From Heterobasidion occidentale (taxonomy: Eukaryota; Basidiomycota; Agaricomycetes; Russulales; Bondarzewiaceae): 64,000 bases of DNA. Of this stretch, positions 10,230 through 19,889 are shown one piece after another. Positions within the stretch are counted from its first letter, which is position 1, and each line of letters opens with the position of its first letter. The stretch is from NCBI GenBank assembly GCA_039111635.1, contig JBCAQO010000008.1:496001-560000 (forward strand), given 5' to 3'. The position numbers were made by a program, and so were the translations under genes. The notes under the pieces were generated by a model, which did not search any database, was not told the DNA's origin, and saw only the letters and a list, made by a program, of their open reading frames with translations.

Positions 10230-10323
10230 GAGACATCCCTCCCTCTTTCAAAGCAAGAATCCCCCCAGTACATGTCCGACCACTCCTCCCTTGATTACTC
10301 CCCTGGACGTGCCATGCTCATCG

Positions 10324-10773
10324 ATGACGGGACTACCTCCTCCCCTTCAAGAAACCCCTCAGACATCATTCTGGCCGTGGCCAACCCCGACACTGGACGC
10401 CCTAGCCGAAGCAGCCGCCCAACGACTCCAGAAGGAGTTCCTGTACAAATCAGTGTCCACCAAATCGCGCTCACCGTCGAAGATCGAACGGATCCCCGAG
10501 CCTCACCACGGTTTGAGAGAGCTCATGACGAGCACGATGAAGGACGTCAAGCAGAAGGAAGGCATGCTCCGTCAACGCCTCCGCGACCGACGTCAGCGTT
10601 GGCTCAAGGAGACGCAAGACAGGAGGCGAGAGGCGGAAGAAGACCAGGAAACCCTTCGAACCTGGCATCGCCTACAACTGTTGAGGCAGGTGTACAAGAA
10701 CCAGCAACGGCTGGTACATCAGCTGCCGGGACCAGAGGGCCCCCTACCAGTAGTCGAGATCTGCACCCCATAG
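10324..10773 (+). CDS. Overlapping ORF within the accessory gene (Gyp-A1)
   Basis: It is read in the +1 frame relative to the accessory ORF, from the ATG at 10324 (MTGLPPPLQE), 149 codons. It encodes a charged, helical, coiled-coil-like protein (LRELMTSTMKDV, then RQRLRDRRQRWLKE). The same frame is open in Gyp-A2, A3 and A4 (155 codons), and differences among copies are mostly conservative (I/V, K/R, H/R), unlike those in the frame it overlaps. Whether it is translated is unknown. Confidence 0.4.
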   Translation: MTGLPPPLQETPQTSFWPWPTPTLDALAEAAAQRLQKEFLYKSVSTKSRSPSKIERIPEPHHGLRELMTSTMKDVKQKEGMLRQRLRDRRQRWLKETQDRRREAEEDQETLRTWHRLQLLRQVYKNQQRLVHQLPGPEGPLPVVEICTP

Positions 10774-10823
10774 AGTTCGAAGGACTAGAAGACACACTAC
10801 TCCAGCGCACCACCATCTCCGCG

Positions 10824-10878
10824 GTAATTCAGATGGCCACAGCGCTGGCCTTACAAAGGCTCGCTAACTTCTTCGCAG
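10824..10878 (+). other. Spliceosome-type intron, 55 bp, in accessory ORF
   Basis: It begins GTAATTC, has a CTAAC branch-point-like word near its 3' end and ends TTCTTCGCAG. Gyp-A2 and Gyp-A3 have the flanks joined exactly as splicing would (CTCCGCG to GGCAACC). In those copies the ORF becomes a continuous 405 codons. Confidence 0.7.
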
Positions 10879-11536
10879 GGCAACCAGGAAGCGAGAGCGA
10901 CGACATACCCCGACGCCTCGCTGACGCGAGCGACCAGGTCAGGCTTCTGGCCTATGCAGATGATCATAGGGCCGCCTCCTGGTACGCCCGAGGAATATAT
11001 GGGCTTACGCCCTACTCATTCATCCGGACGAGTTCTCCTCCTTCATCAATCTGGAGCTCCTACCCGCCCTCATCTCGCGCACCGACACAGGACATTCAAG
11101 TCACGCCCATCCCGTTCGGACTGACCCATTCCGCGTCCAACCATGGAGCGAAGCTAGCAGAGCGGTACCGGCTACAAGCAGTCGAGACGCATCCACCCAG
11201 ACCGAATATGTCTGGGCTACGGTCCAACGACAGGCACGAAGGACCGAGAGCCCTTCCTCCCGTATCGGCGACAATCCACCGGGCAGGACGCAGGAGGCAG
11301 CAATGAGGAGCATCCTCCAAGGTACAGGAGGAATGAGGGACGAGGGAGCCAGAGAACAAGGGCAACCCTTCAACCCAAGCGAAGCAGTCCTAGAAGAACT
11401 CGACCAAGAGATTCGCCGACTCCAGACCGTCCTCGAGATAATCGAGCTGAAGGAGCGCATTCACGGATTAGTAGAAGAACTCCAATCCGCCAGCGCCCGA
11501 CTCAGCGAACTACTTCCTGGACTCGAGCGGAACTAG

Positions 11537-11738
11537 ACGCCTGGGACGAGGTCGAAGGTGACAATTACGATGACACCGACCCCTATTATAGGCCGGATGA
11601 GGGATATGGGGACTACGGAGACATTGGCGGAGGATATTAGACGAGGGAGTCGAGGAACCCCTTGTCGACAAACAAGGTGACGGAGAGGAAAGGACCCTCC
11701 GCACCACAGGTACCGGTTTCACGCACAGGACGCCGGAA
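11537..11738 (+). other. Stretch between accessory ORF and motif array
   Basis: No gene is visible. The sequence has repeated GAC/GAG triplets and recalls a decayed acidic coding tail. The first hairpin of the array (AGGACG...CGTCCT) begins near 11727. Confidence 0.4.
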
Positions 11739-13390
11739 CGGACGTCCTGCATGACGTTAAACTGTGAAAAGATAAGAAGGCAGGGGAAGTACCTGACCAT
11801 TTCGCGTTGCAGCCCTCCGGTCTCAAGATGAAGGACAAGCATTCAACACTCTCGTTGTCAAGAGGTATTCTGACAAGCGAATCGGGCGTCCCGCTTGGAT
11901 CCCCAGTTTTACAGGGCCCTTTCCGCATTAGGAGGCTCTTAGGATTCACAACATAACCTTGACTGGTACATGAATGATGCATGAATATTGGTGGAAATCG
12001 TGATGCATACCCACCGTTGGGAACGGGTCCAACCTCGCTGTCAAGGTCTGACAGGTGTCTTGGACGTCCCACTTTGGATCTCCGGTTTTACAGGGTCGTT
12101 TCCGCATTAGGGGACCCTATCTGCGATGCAGGAACTGATGGCCGCACTCCATTAGTATCCAAAACGGAGAAATAACATCCGCAACGATGTAAAACTACGA
12201 AAGGCTTGGTCCGCAATGACGATAAACTAGTTACCGTCCGGAACGACGCTAAAGCTACCAAGACCCTCGGAGCGTGGTTGTATTCTGGCAGAACGGTGAA
12301 GTGAGGGCCTCCACCGTTGCAGAACCCTGCCGACTAGGTCGAGGCGCTTCCATATTCCATACGCCCTACAGTAAAAGAATATGGGGTCGACACGGTTCAA
12401 TTCCGTGCGAGGGGTTTGGGGACATGGAGCGGGTTGTCAGTCTTCCGACGACAAGACCACGACTACTCCATGGCGCGCCCATTCTACCCTTGAAGTCCGA
12501 AGCAAGGATTCCGCTTCAAGGGCCAGTCAAGAGGCAACTGGGACCGTGCCTCAAGTTACGATCATCCGCAACGATGTAAAACTACGGGATGTCCGCAACG
12601 ACGATAAACTACGGACGCCCTCCATGGCGTTAAACTGGGACTACCCTTTCACTACAGGGTCATGAGCAGTGTCCAAACATGAGATATGTTTTGGCATTGC
12701 TGCGTCCGCAAAAGACGTTAAACTACTACTCCTTTCAGCATAGGAGATGTCGATCGACATCGTTGTTGACGCCACGATGTTGATCTAGTCCGCAATGACG
12801 ATAAACTATTTACCCCTTCAAGTATAGGAGACGTGGTTGATGGTCACGACCTTGACCATCAACTAGTCCAAAATGACCTTAAACTACCCTCACCCCGGAG
12901 GATTAAATCTATCGAGGCTCGGGAGGTTCAAGCCAGGCAATAGCGGACGTCCGCAATGACTATAAACTAGTTGCCGTCCTTCATGACGATAACTGAGCTG
13001 CCCTTCTGTCTACAGGGCCATGTGAGTTGTGTCAAAATAGGCTTTCACGTCTATTCTCGCGACTCTAGAAGTTATCCGGTTTGATATAGTATAAACCGTC
13101 ACCATCTTACCTCAATGGGAACCCTGTCAAGAAGGAGGAACTGGTCTACGGCCCTATGCGCATCACCGATGAATGTTCCGGTGCGCAGAAACGCCTGCTG
13201 TCTTGTTTACAGGTACTCCTACATTGGGAGATGGATAGGTCCGCAACGACCTTGGCATAAACTAGCAGGGCAGTCCGCAACGACTCATGTATAAACTAAC
13301 CTCAGTCCGCAACGACTTAAGGATAAACTAGCCGACGTCCGCAAAGACGCAAAACTACGAACGTCCGGCACGACGTTAAACTACTAGGAC
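11739..13390 (+). repeat. Array of ~21-nt linker motifs alternating with hairpins (Gyp-A1)
   Basis: About 17 copies of a degenerate motif, consensus GTCCGCAACGAC then one to nine variable bases then TAAACTA, lie at roughly 11744, 12177, 12209, 12236, 12564, 12591, 12615, 12703, 12788, 12867, 12949, 12974, 13239, 13272, 13304, 13336 and 13362. The sequences between them differ from each other but most can fold on themselves: AACGGTG/CACCGTT near 12294-12317, CCATATTC/GAATATGG near 12352-12385, a 16-bp palindrome GATGTCGATCGACATC near 12746-12761, and GTTGATGGTC/GACCATCAAC near 12836-12866. A second pair of related blocks (GGATC..CC, GTTTTACAGGG, CCGCATTAGG) lies near 11897 and 12076. No ORF of note is present. 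Confidence 0.75.
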
Positions 13391-14000
13391 ATACCTTACG
13401 CTGACCCCACATAATTACCGTCAAGGTGGATACCATGGTCTATTCAAGAGACCATGGGGTTCAAAGTCTATTCTTCAAAGTCCTTACCTCGTGTCCAATA
13501 CCCTTAGTGAAAAACAAACTCTGGACGAACACTCAGATCTATCCTGGAAACACTGAGACATGGCCTTCGGCACTTTAGAAGAAGAACGACACACACCCAT
13601 CCACAGACGAGTTTCTATTTCATCCTATAATCATTCGCACGGCACCTTTCTGCATCGTCGCCAGATGACACTGGTTCATCAAACCTACCAGGGAGCCCTG
13701 GTCGAGTAGCTGCCTATTGACTCTAGGAGTGTACTCACACAAAACGTACGGTGAAGGAAGAACACCGAGGGCGACGCAATATTGTGGCTGATGTTGCTAG
13801 GAACCTGAATCAAACAGCTCAACGGAGACGGAAAACTCCTAGGCGTTGTAAACGACGTAGGTCGGTCCTCGCCCCAGAAAACGAAGCGATATTGGGAAGA
13901 CGCATCCCAATCTATTTGACGATCAGCAAGCAATTGTATGTGGAATGACGATGAAGCTCGCTGCTGCTCAAGCGAGTAGTCCCCTCAGGAGTTGGGACCT
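13391..14000 (+). other. Non-coding 3' region of Gyp-A1 with a small basic ORF
   Basis: A hairpin with CCATGGTCT/AGACCATGG arms lies near 13432-13456. From 13751 to 13948 there is a short frame with a strongly basic stretch (QRRRKTPRRCKRRRS) that is conserved in Gyp-A2 and A3. In Gyp-A2 an extra base lets the frame run on to the PPT. Coding is doubtful. Confidence 0.35.
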
Positions 14001-14013
14001 AGAAAGGGGGTAA
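14001..14013 (+). other. Polypurine tract of Gyp-A1
   Basis: AGAAAGGGGGTAA directly precedes the 3' LTR. Gyp-B has almost the same tract (AGAAAGGGGGTGG, 51701-51713). Confidence 0.85.
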
Positions 14014-14633
14014 TGTTATGACTTGACCGATCGGGGCCCTTCGCGGCCGGTCTAACCGATGGATCAAGCATCACATGATAGGCGGCTCCACTACGGAGCG
14101 TACATCAAGGTATTCGGCATGTCCTTAGGAGCCGACAAGACCGATGGTTCTTCAAGACATCGGTAGAGGCTATATGAGAGGGACATGAGGCTCACGAAGT
14201 TCACACAGTGATAAGGGAGGCATTCACATGCCATGGGCTTAGGGCTTATGGGTAAGCACCTCGTCGCACCATGATGGATCAGTGCGACTGGAGAAGTACA
14301 AGAGTAGGCGCCGATGAGAAAGACGGCGGCCACAGCTCTCCTAGGATGGGAACCTGGAGAAGCACACGGACTCTTACCCTATACCCTATACAGTATATAA
14401 GGCCCATAGAATAGGCTGAGGATCTTCAGTCTATTCTCTTTCGTTCATTCGTATCTTCGAATACGAAGCTCTTCGTTCTTACGCGGTCTTCACACTGTGT
14501 AACTTAGAGCCAATCATTATTCCCTCCTGTATCGTCGCCTGATACAGTCGAGACTTCGCCCGCCACTCAGTCCATTGTGCGACCTAGGGAAGAACCTGTT
14601 ACTCTTGGGTTACTGAACAAGCAGTTCGTAACA
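14014..14633 (+). repeat. Gyp-A1 3' LTR
   Basis: This 620-bp LTR differs from the 5' LTR at about three positions. It is followed by the TSD CTTGT at 14634-14638. Confidence 0.95.
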
Positions 14634-14638
14634 CTTGT
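14634..14638. repeat. Target-site duplication CTTGT, right
   Basis: Matches 3985-3989. Confidence 0.95.
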
Positions 14639-15253
14639 GTTGTGATATTAAGCGGCGGAGGGAGAATTGGCACAGTCGTGCTTGTACTTCCGGATGCGGT
14701 ACGAGGCGGGCCACCAGGAACACGCACTCGAGGAATCTTCAATGCGCGCTTTGGTGGTATGATTGGCGGAGGCGGCATTCTCTCGCGAGAGGCTACTTGC
14801 GCTACTCCTGCGCCTATGTGTTGAACTGGAACAGTATGTTCTATAATGGAGAATCTAGTCAATTTACAATGAGCAGAAAAACAGCTACATACCTCCGCGT
14901 TGCGCAGCCGCAACATGTTTCTGAATCCGTGCATGATTTGGCAACCTTGGTTGGACTATCGGAGTCACTGAACTTGAGGAAGCTTGACCTTCATAGCAGC
15001 AACAGCAAGAAATATGGACTTTTCTATAAGCATCCAAGAAGAACAACTCACTGGAGCTTCAAGAGACAGTCGACAATTTGCGTCGGTAATACGCAAAACA
15101 CTCGGGACACAGTTCTCGATCTTCACCGCTCGTCTTATCTCGTATAACCCGCATTGTATCAGTTGACAATGTACGACCGCATGTCTCTCTTCCATGACAC
15201 TTCTGCTGTGGGATCTTGGGTGTAAAAGATGCTGCGAGATCGGAATTGCTCAT
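14639..15253 (-). pseudogene. Alpha-type protein kinase gene, 5' part (broken)
   Basis: It reads on the minus strand. The ATG at 15253 starts MSNSDLAASF and leads into a small cysteine motif (KCHGRETCGR ... CPEC) that looks like a zinc ribbon. A later exon near 14860-14965 ends at a GTATGT donor, and after a ~54-bp intron ending TTATAG the gene continues into a Pro-rich segment (MPPPPIIPPKRALKIPRVRV) that runs into the Gyp-A1 site and on to 2966-3984. An N-terminal zinc motif before the kinase domain is common in fungal alpha-kinases, to my knowledge. The exon-1 donor is unclear because the frame meets a TGA before a good GTGAGT, so the exon structure here is tentative. Confidence 0.5.
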
Positions 15254-15699
15254 AAGAAGTTGAATGATTGAAACGAGCGTGAGTTTAGAAACGGGTGTGG
15301 AATTATATGAGAGGATTATAGAGATAGATGGATTCAAATGAGGGGAAGGTAGCGTGGTGTGTATCGAATACTGGGAGGTGGATATCGCGTGGATGATTAA
15401 AGGTTTAAGAAAACAAGCACTTTCGGCCAGTATCGCTCGGATTATTCCGATAGGACATACATCAATAACTTTGATTCACACACTTGTCCAGACCACAGTG
15501 TTAGGCTACGAGCAAACCAGACCTTCATTGCAATGCCAAACGGTAGGTAATGAAACTAAAAAATGTCCGCAGCGCCGTCAGATGACCCCACATCTGAGCC
15601 TGCGTCTGAGAAGTCAGCATACAGAACTTCCGACTCCTGTCCCTGACCATCATGAAAGCCTCGGTTCTCCTCCATGCTTGTCTCAGCATCATGGCCGCT
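15254..15699. other. Region upstream of the kinase gene
   Basis: No coding region, RNA gene or repeat is recognised. It probably holds the promoter and 5' UTR of the minus-strand kinase gene. The bases GCCGC (15695-15699) flank the next LTR and would be its TSD, but no matching GCCGC follows any right-hand LTR end of the pile. Confidence 0.4.
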
Positions 15700-16315
15700 G
15701 TTATGAACTGCTCGTTCAATAACCCAAGAGTAACAGGTTCTTCCCTAGGTCGCACAATGGACTGAGTGGTGGGCGAAGTCTCGACTGTATCAGGCGTTGA
15801 TACAGGAAGGAATAATGATTGGCTCTAAGAATCCTGTATGTGTAGATACAGGGGAACGAAGAGCTTCGTATTCGAAGACACGAATGAACGAAAGAGAATA
15901 GACTGAAGATCCTCAGCCTATTCTATGGGCCTTATATACTGTATGGTATAGGGTAAGAGTCCGTGTGCTTCTCCAGGTTCCATCCTAGGAGAGCTGTGGC
16001 CGCCGTCTTTCTCATCGGCGCCTACTCTTGTACTTCTCCAGTCGCACTGATCCATCATGGTGCGACGAGGTGCTTACCCATAAGCCCTAAGCCCATGGCA
16101 TGTGAATGCCTCCCTTATCACTGTGTGAACTTCGTGAGCCTCATGTCCCTCTCATATAGCCTCTACCGATGTCTTGAAGAACCATCGGTCTTGTCGGCTC
16201 CTAAGGACATGCCGAATACCTTGATGTACGCTCCGTAGTGGAGCCGCCTAGCATGTGATGCTTGATCCATCGGTTAGACCGGCCGCGAAGGGCCCCGATC
16301 GGTCAAGTCATAACA
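15700..16315 (-). repeat. Gyp-A2 3' LTR
   Basis: Complete Gyp-A LTR in reverse orientation (TGTTATGAACTGC ... GTCATAACA), 616 bp. The R-U5 part differs from that of Gyp-A1 by carrying a CTGTATCTACACATACAG-type segment. Confidence 0.93.
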
Positions 16316-16537
16316 TTACCCCCTTTCTAGGTCCCAACTCCTGAGGGGACTACTCGCTTGAGCAGCAACGAGCTTCATCGTCATTCCACATACAATTGCT
16401 TGCTGGTCGTCAAAATAGATTGGGATGCGTCTTCCCAACATCACTGCGTTTTCTGGGGCGAGGACCGACCTACGTCGTTTACAACGCCTAGGAGTTTTCC
16501 TTCTCCGTTGAGCTGTTTGATTTGAAGTTCGGGGCAT
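16316..16537 (-). CDS. Small basic ORF abutting the PPT (Gyp-A2)
   Basis: A 73-codon frame starts at the ATG at 16537 (MPRTSNQTAQ), has a very basic middle (RRRKTPRRCKRRRS) and ends DLERG-stop, where the final codons are the polypurine tract itself. In Gyp-A1 and A3 a one-base difference shifts the end of the frame. It may be chance; no function can be given. Confidence 0.25.
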   Translation of the reverse strand: MPRTSNQTAQRRRKTPRRCKRRRSVLAPENAVMLGRRIPIYFDDQQAIVCGMTMKLVAAQASSPLRSWDLERG

Positions 16538-16937
16538 AGCCACAATACCCTGTCCCTTCTCCCGGTGTTCTTCCTTCACCGCACGTTTTGTGTGAGTACA
16601 CTCCTAGAGTCAATAGGCAGCTACTCGACCAGGGCTCCCTGGTAGGTTTGATGAGCCAGTGTCATCTGGCGACGATGCAGAAAGGTGTTGTGCGAATGAT
16701 TATAGGATGAAATAGAAACTCGTCTGTGGATGGGTGTGTGTCGTTCTTCTTTCAAAGTGCCGAAGGCCATGTCTCAGTGTTTCCAGGATAGATCGTTCGT
16801 CCAGAGTTTGTTTTTCACTAAGGGTATTGGACACGAGGTAAGGACTTTGAAGGATAGACTTTGAACCCCATGGTCTCTTGAATAGACCATGGTATCCACC
16901 TTGACGGTAATTATGTGGGGTCAGCGTAAGGTATGTC
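16538..16937 (-). other. Non-coding 3' region of Gyp-A2
   Basis: Counterpart of 13391-13750 in Gyp-A1, with the CCATGGTCT hairpin near 16870-16893. No gene seen. Confidence 0.5.
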
Positions 16938-18446
16938 CTAGTAGTTTAACGTCGTGCCGGACGTTCGTAGTTTTGCGTCTTTGCGGACGTCCGCTAGTTT
17001 ATACATAAGTCGTTGCGGACTGTCCTGCTAGTTTATGCCAAGGTCGTTGCGGACCTATCCATCTTCCAACGTAAGAGTACCTGTAAACAAGATGGTAGAC
17101 CATTTCTGTGCGCCGGAACATTCATCGGTGATGCACATAGGGCCCTAGACCAAGTACAGCCATCTTGACAGGGCTCCCATTGAGGAAGGATTGGTGACGG
17201 TTTATACTATATCAAACCGGATAACTTATAGAGTTGCGAGAATAGACTGGGAAGCCTATTTTGACACAACTCACATGGCCCTGTAGACAGAAGGGCAGCT
17301 CAGTTTATCGTCATGAAGGACGGCAACTAGTTTATAGTCATTGCGGACGTCCGCTATTGCCTGGCTTGAACCTCCCGAGCCTCGATAGATTTAATCCTCC
17401 GGGGTGAGGGTAGTTTAAGGTCATTTCGGACTAGTTGATGGTCAAGTCGTGACCATCAACCACGTCTCCTGTACTTGAAGGAGTAAATAGTTTATCGTCA
17501 TTGCGGACTAGATCAACATCGTGGTGTCAACAACGATGTCGATCGACATCTCCTTTGCCGAAAGGAGTGGTAGTTTAACGTCTTTGCGGACGACCGTAGT
17601 TTTACATCGTTGCGGATGAATGTGACACGAGGCACGGTCCCAGTTGCCTCTTGACTGGCCCTTGAAGCGGAATCCTTGCTTCGGACTTCAAGGGTAGAAT
17701 GGGCGCGCCATGGAGTAGTCGTGGTCCTGTCGTCGGAGGATTGACAACCCGCTCCATATCCCCAAACCCCTCGCACGGAATTGAACCGTGTCGACCCCAT
17801 ATTCTTTTACTGTAGGGCGTATGGAATATGGAAGCGCCTCGACCTAGTCAGCAGGGTTCTGCAACGGTGGAGGCCCTCACTTCCACCGTCTGCCAGAATA
17901 CAACCACGCTCCGAGGGTCTTGGTAGCTTTAGCGTCGTTCCGGACGGTAACTAGTTTATCGTCATTGCGGACCAAGCCTTTCGTAGTTTTACATCGTTGC
18001 GGATGTATTTTCTCCGTTTTGGATACTAATGGAGTGCGGCCATCAGTTCCTGCATCGCAGATAGGGTCCCCTAATGCGGAAAAGACCCTGTAAAACCGGA
18101 GATCCAAAGTGGGACGTCCAAGACACCTGTCAGACCTTGACAGCGAGGTTGGTCCACCGTTCCCCAACGGTGGGTATGCATCACGATTTCCCACCAATAT
18201 TCATGCATCATTCATGTACCAGTCAAGGTTATGTTGTGAATCCTAAGCCTCCTAATGCGGAAAGGGCCCTGTAAAACTGGGGATCCAAGCGGGACACCCG
18301 ATTCGCTTGTCAGAATACCTCTTGACAACGAGAGTGTTGAATGCTTGTCCTTCATCTTGAGACCGGAGGGCTGCAACGCGAAATGGTCAGGTACTTCCCC
18401 TGCCTTCTTATCTTTTCACAGTTTAACGTCATGCAGGACGTCCGTT
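16938..18446 (-). repeat. Linker-motif/hairpin array (Gyp-A2)
   Basis: Same array as in Gyp-A1, reverse orientation (motif on the plus strand TAGTTTA...GTCGTTGCGGAC). The sub-block near 16985-17058 has two motif copies where Gyp-A1 has three and Gyp-A3 four, so the array gains and loses units. Confidence 0.75.
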
Positions 18447-18615
18447 CCGGCGTCCTGTGCGTGAAACCGGTACCTGTGGTGCGGAGGGTCCTTTCCTCTC
18501 CGTCACCTTGTCTAATATCCTCCACCAATGTCTCCGTAGTCTCCGTACCCTTCGTCTGGTCTGTAGTAGGGGTCGGCGTCGTCGTAGTTATCGCCTTCGA
18601 CCTCGTCCCAGGCGT

Positions 18616-19833
18616 CTAGTTCCGCTCGAGTCCAGGAAGTAGTTCGCTGAGTCGGGCGCTGGCGGATTGGAGTTCTTCTACCAATGTGTGGATGTGCTCC
18701 TTCAGCTCGATTATCTCGAGGACGGTTTGGAGTCGGCGAATCTCTTGGTCGAGTTCTTCTAGGACTGCTTCGCCTGGGCTGAAAGGTTGCCCTTGTTCTC
18801 TGGCCCCCTCGTCCCTCATTCCTCCTGTACCTTGGAGGATGCTCCTCATTGCTGCCTCCTGCGTCCTGCCCGGTGGATTGTCCTGCCGATACGGGAGGAA
18901 GGGCCTCTCGGTCTCTTCGTGCCTGTCGTTGGACCGTAGCCCAGACGTATTCGGTCTGGGTGGATGCGTCTCGACTGCTTGTAGCCGGTACCGCTCTGCT
19001 AGCTTCGCTCCATGGTTGGACGCGGAATGGGTCAGTCCGAACGGGATGGGCGTGACTTGAATGTCCTGTGTCGGTGCGCGAGATGAGGGCGGGTAGGAGC
19101 TCCAGATTGATGAAGGAGGAGAACTCGTCCGGATGAATGAGTAGGGCGTGAGCCCCATTATTTCCTCGGGCATACCAGGAGGCGGCCCTATGATCATCTG
19201 CATAGGCCAGAAGCCTGACTTGGTCGCTCGCGTCAGCGAGGCGTCGGGGTATGTCGTCGCTCTCGCTTCCTGGTTGCCCGCGGAGATGGTGGTGCGCTGG
19301 AGTAGTGCGTCTCCTAGTCCTTCCAACTCTCCGGGGTGCAGATCTCGACTAATGGTAGGGGGTCCTCTGGTCCTGGCAGCTGATGTACCAGCCGTTGCTG
19401 GTTCTTGTACACCTGCCTCAACAGTTGTAGGCGATGCCAGGTCCGAAGGGTTTCCTGGTCTTCTTCCGCCTCTCGCCTCCTGTCTTGCGTCTCCTTGAGC
19501 CAACGCTGTCGTCGGTCGCGGAGGCGTTGACGGAGCATGCCTTCCTTCTGTTTGACGTCTTTCATCGTGCTCGTCATGAGCTCTCTCAAACCGTGGTGAG
19601 GCTCGGGGATCCGTTCGATCTTCGACGGTGAGCGCGATTTGGTGGACATTGATTTGTACAGGAACTCCTTCTGGAGTCGTTGGGCGGCTGCTTCGGCTAG
19701 GGCGTCCAGTGTCGGGGTTGGCCACGGCCAGAATGATGTCTGGCGAGGGGTTTCTTGAAGGGGAGGAGGTAGTCCCGTCATCGATGAGCATGGCACGTCC
19801 AGGGGAGTAATCAAGGGAGGAGTGGTCGGACAT
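18616..19833 (-). CDS. Accessory protein ORF, intronless form (Gyp-A2)
   Basis: An intact 405-codon ORF runs from MSDHSSLDYS to LPGLERN. The first two thirds are low-complexity (Pro/Ser/Thr/Arg) with little predicted fold. The last ~75 residues (from about EAAMRSILQG) end in a leucine-rich coiled coil (EEIDQ-like heptads, LQTVLEIIELKEHIHTLVEE). The 55-bp intron of Gyp-A1 and A4 is missing exactly, and this is what keeps the frame open. It has its own TATA box 52 bp upstream, just after the pol stop. It is intact although pol of the same copy is wrecked. No homologous family is recognised; a role in assembly or RNA handling is speculation. Confidence 0.65.
   Translation of the reverse strand: MSDHSSLDYSPGRAMLIDDGTTSSPSRNPSPDIILAVANPDTGRPSRSSRPTTPEGVPVQINVHQIALTVEDRTDPRASPRFERAHDEHDERRQTEGRHAPSTPPRPTTALAQGDARQEARGGRRPGNPSDLASPTTVEAGVQEPATAGTSAARTRGPPTISRDLHPGELEGLGDALLQRTTISAGNQEARATTYPDASLTRATKSGFWPMQMIIGPPPGMPEEIMGLTPYSFIRTSSPPSSIWSSYPPSSRAPTQDIQVTPIPFGLTHSASNHGAKLAERYRLQAVETHPPRPNTSGLRSNDRHEETERPFLPYRQDNPPGRTQEAAMRSILQGTGGMRDEGAREQGQPFSPGEAVLEELDQEIRRLQTVLEIIELKEHIHTLVEELQSASARLSELLPGLERN
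19314..19781 (-). CDS. Overlapping 155-codon ORF (Gyp-A2)
   Basis: It is nested in another frame of the accessory ORF and starts at ATG 19781 (MTGLPPPLQE). The product would be helical and highly charged (LDALAEAAAQRLQKEF, MLRQRLRDRRQRWLKE). It ends ICTPESWKD-stop. It is intact at the same length in Gyp-A3 and A4. Confidence 0.4.
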   Translation of the reverse strand: MTGLPPPLQETPRQTSFWPWPTPTLDALAEAAAQRLQKEFLYKSMSTKSRSPSKIERIPEPHHGLRELMTSTMKDVKQKEGMLRQRLRDRRQRWLKETQDRRREAEEDQETLRTWHRLQLLRQVYKNQQRLVHQLPGPEDPLPLVEICTPESWKD

Positions 19834-19889
19834 GTATTGGGAGGATTCTTGCTTTGAAAGAGGGGGAATGTCTCCCTTTTTATATCTTT

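Larger units (their letters stand above)
10272..11536 (+). pseudogene. Gyp-A1 accessory ORF (intron-containing, frameshifted)
   Basis: This is the counterpart of the 405-residue ORFs of Gyp-A2 and Gyp-A3. It begins MSDHSSLDYS, is rich in Pro, Ser, Thr and Arg, and ends in a coiled-coil segment (EELDQEIRRLQTVLEIIELK) closing LPGLERN. Here a 55-bp intron (10824-10878) is still present. A one-base deletion near 10996 breaks the frame, so even the spliced message would not read through. I do not recognise a family. Its position after pol recalls env-like genes, but no signal peptide or membrane segment is visible. Function unknown. Confidence 0.7.
3990..14633 (+). mobile_element. Gyp-A1, complete chromovirus-type Ty3/gypsy element
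   Basis: The 10,644-bp element has 620-bp LTRs (TGTTA...TAACA), a self-priming PBS, gag, pol with a chromodomain integrase, an accessory ORF module, a hairpin/linker array and the PPT AGAAAGGGGGTAA. It is flanked by a 5-bp TSD. The two LTRs differ at only about three positions, indicating recent insertion, yet gag and pol carry many single-base indels. It lies inside a protein-coding exon of the kinase gene. Confidence 0.95.

Noticed and set aside
12391..12407. A tRNA T-arm look-alike (CACGG, TTCAATT, CCGTG) in the Gyp-A 3' region, resembling a Pol III B box.
   Set aside because: No matching acceptor stem, D-arm or good A box is found at tRNA spacing; Gyp-A3 has a mismatch in the stem. It is most likely one of the array hairpins.
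11739..13390. The linker/hairpin array as a CRISPR array.
   Set aside because: The genome is eukaryotic, the repeats are degenerate and unevenly spaced, the spacers are self-complementary, and no cas genes occur.
15354..15755. Overlapping frames of 76-122 codons upstream of the kinase gene.
   Set aside because: They run into the LTR, lack protein-like character and are not supported by splice sites.
18616..19833. The accessory ORF as a retroviral-type env.
   Set aside because: No signal peptide, transmembrane segment or cysteine pattern is visible; only its position after pol resembles env.
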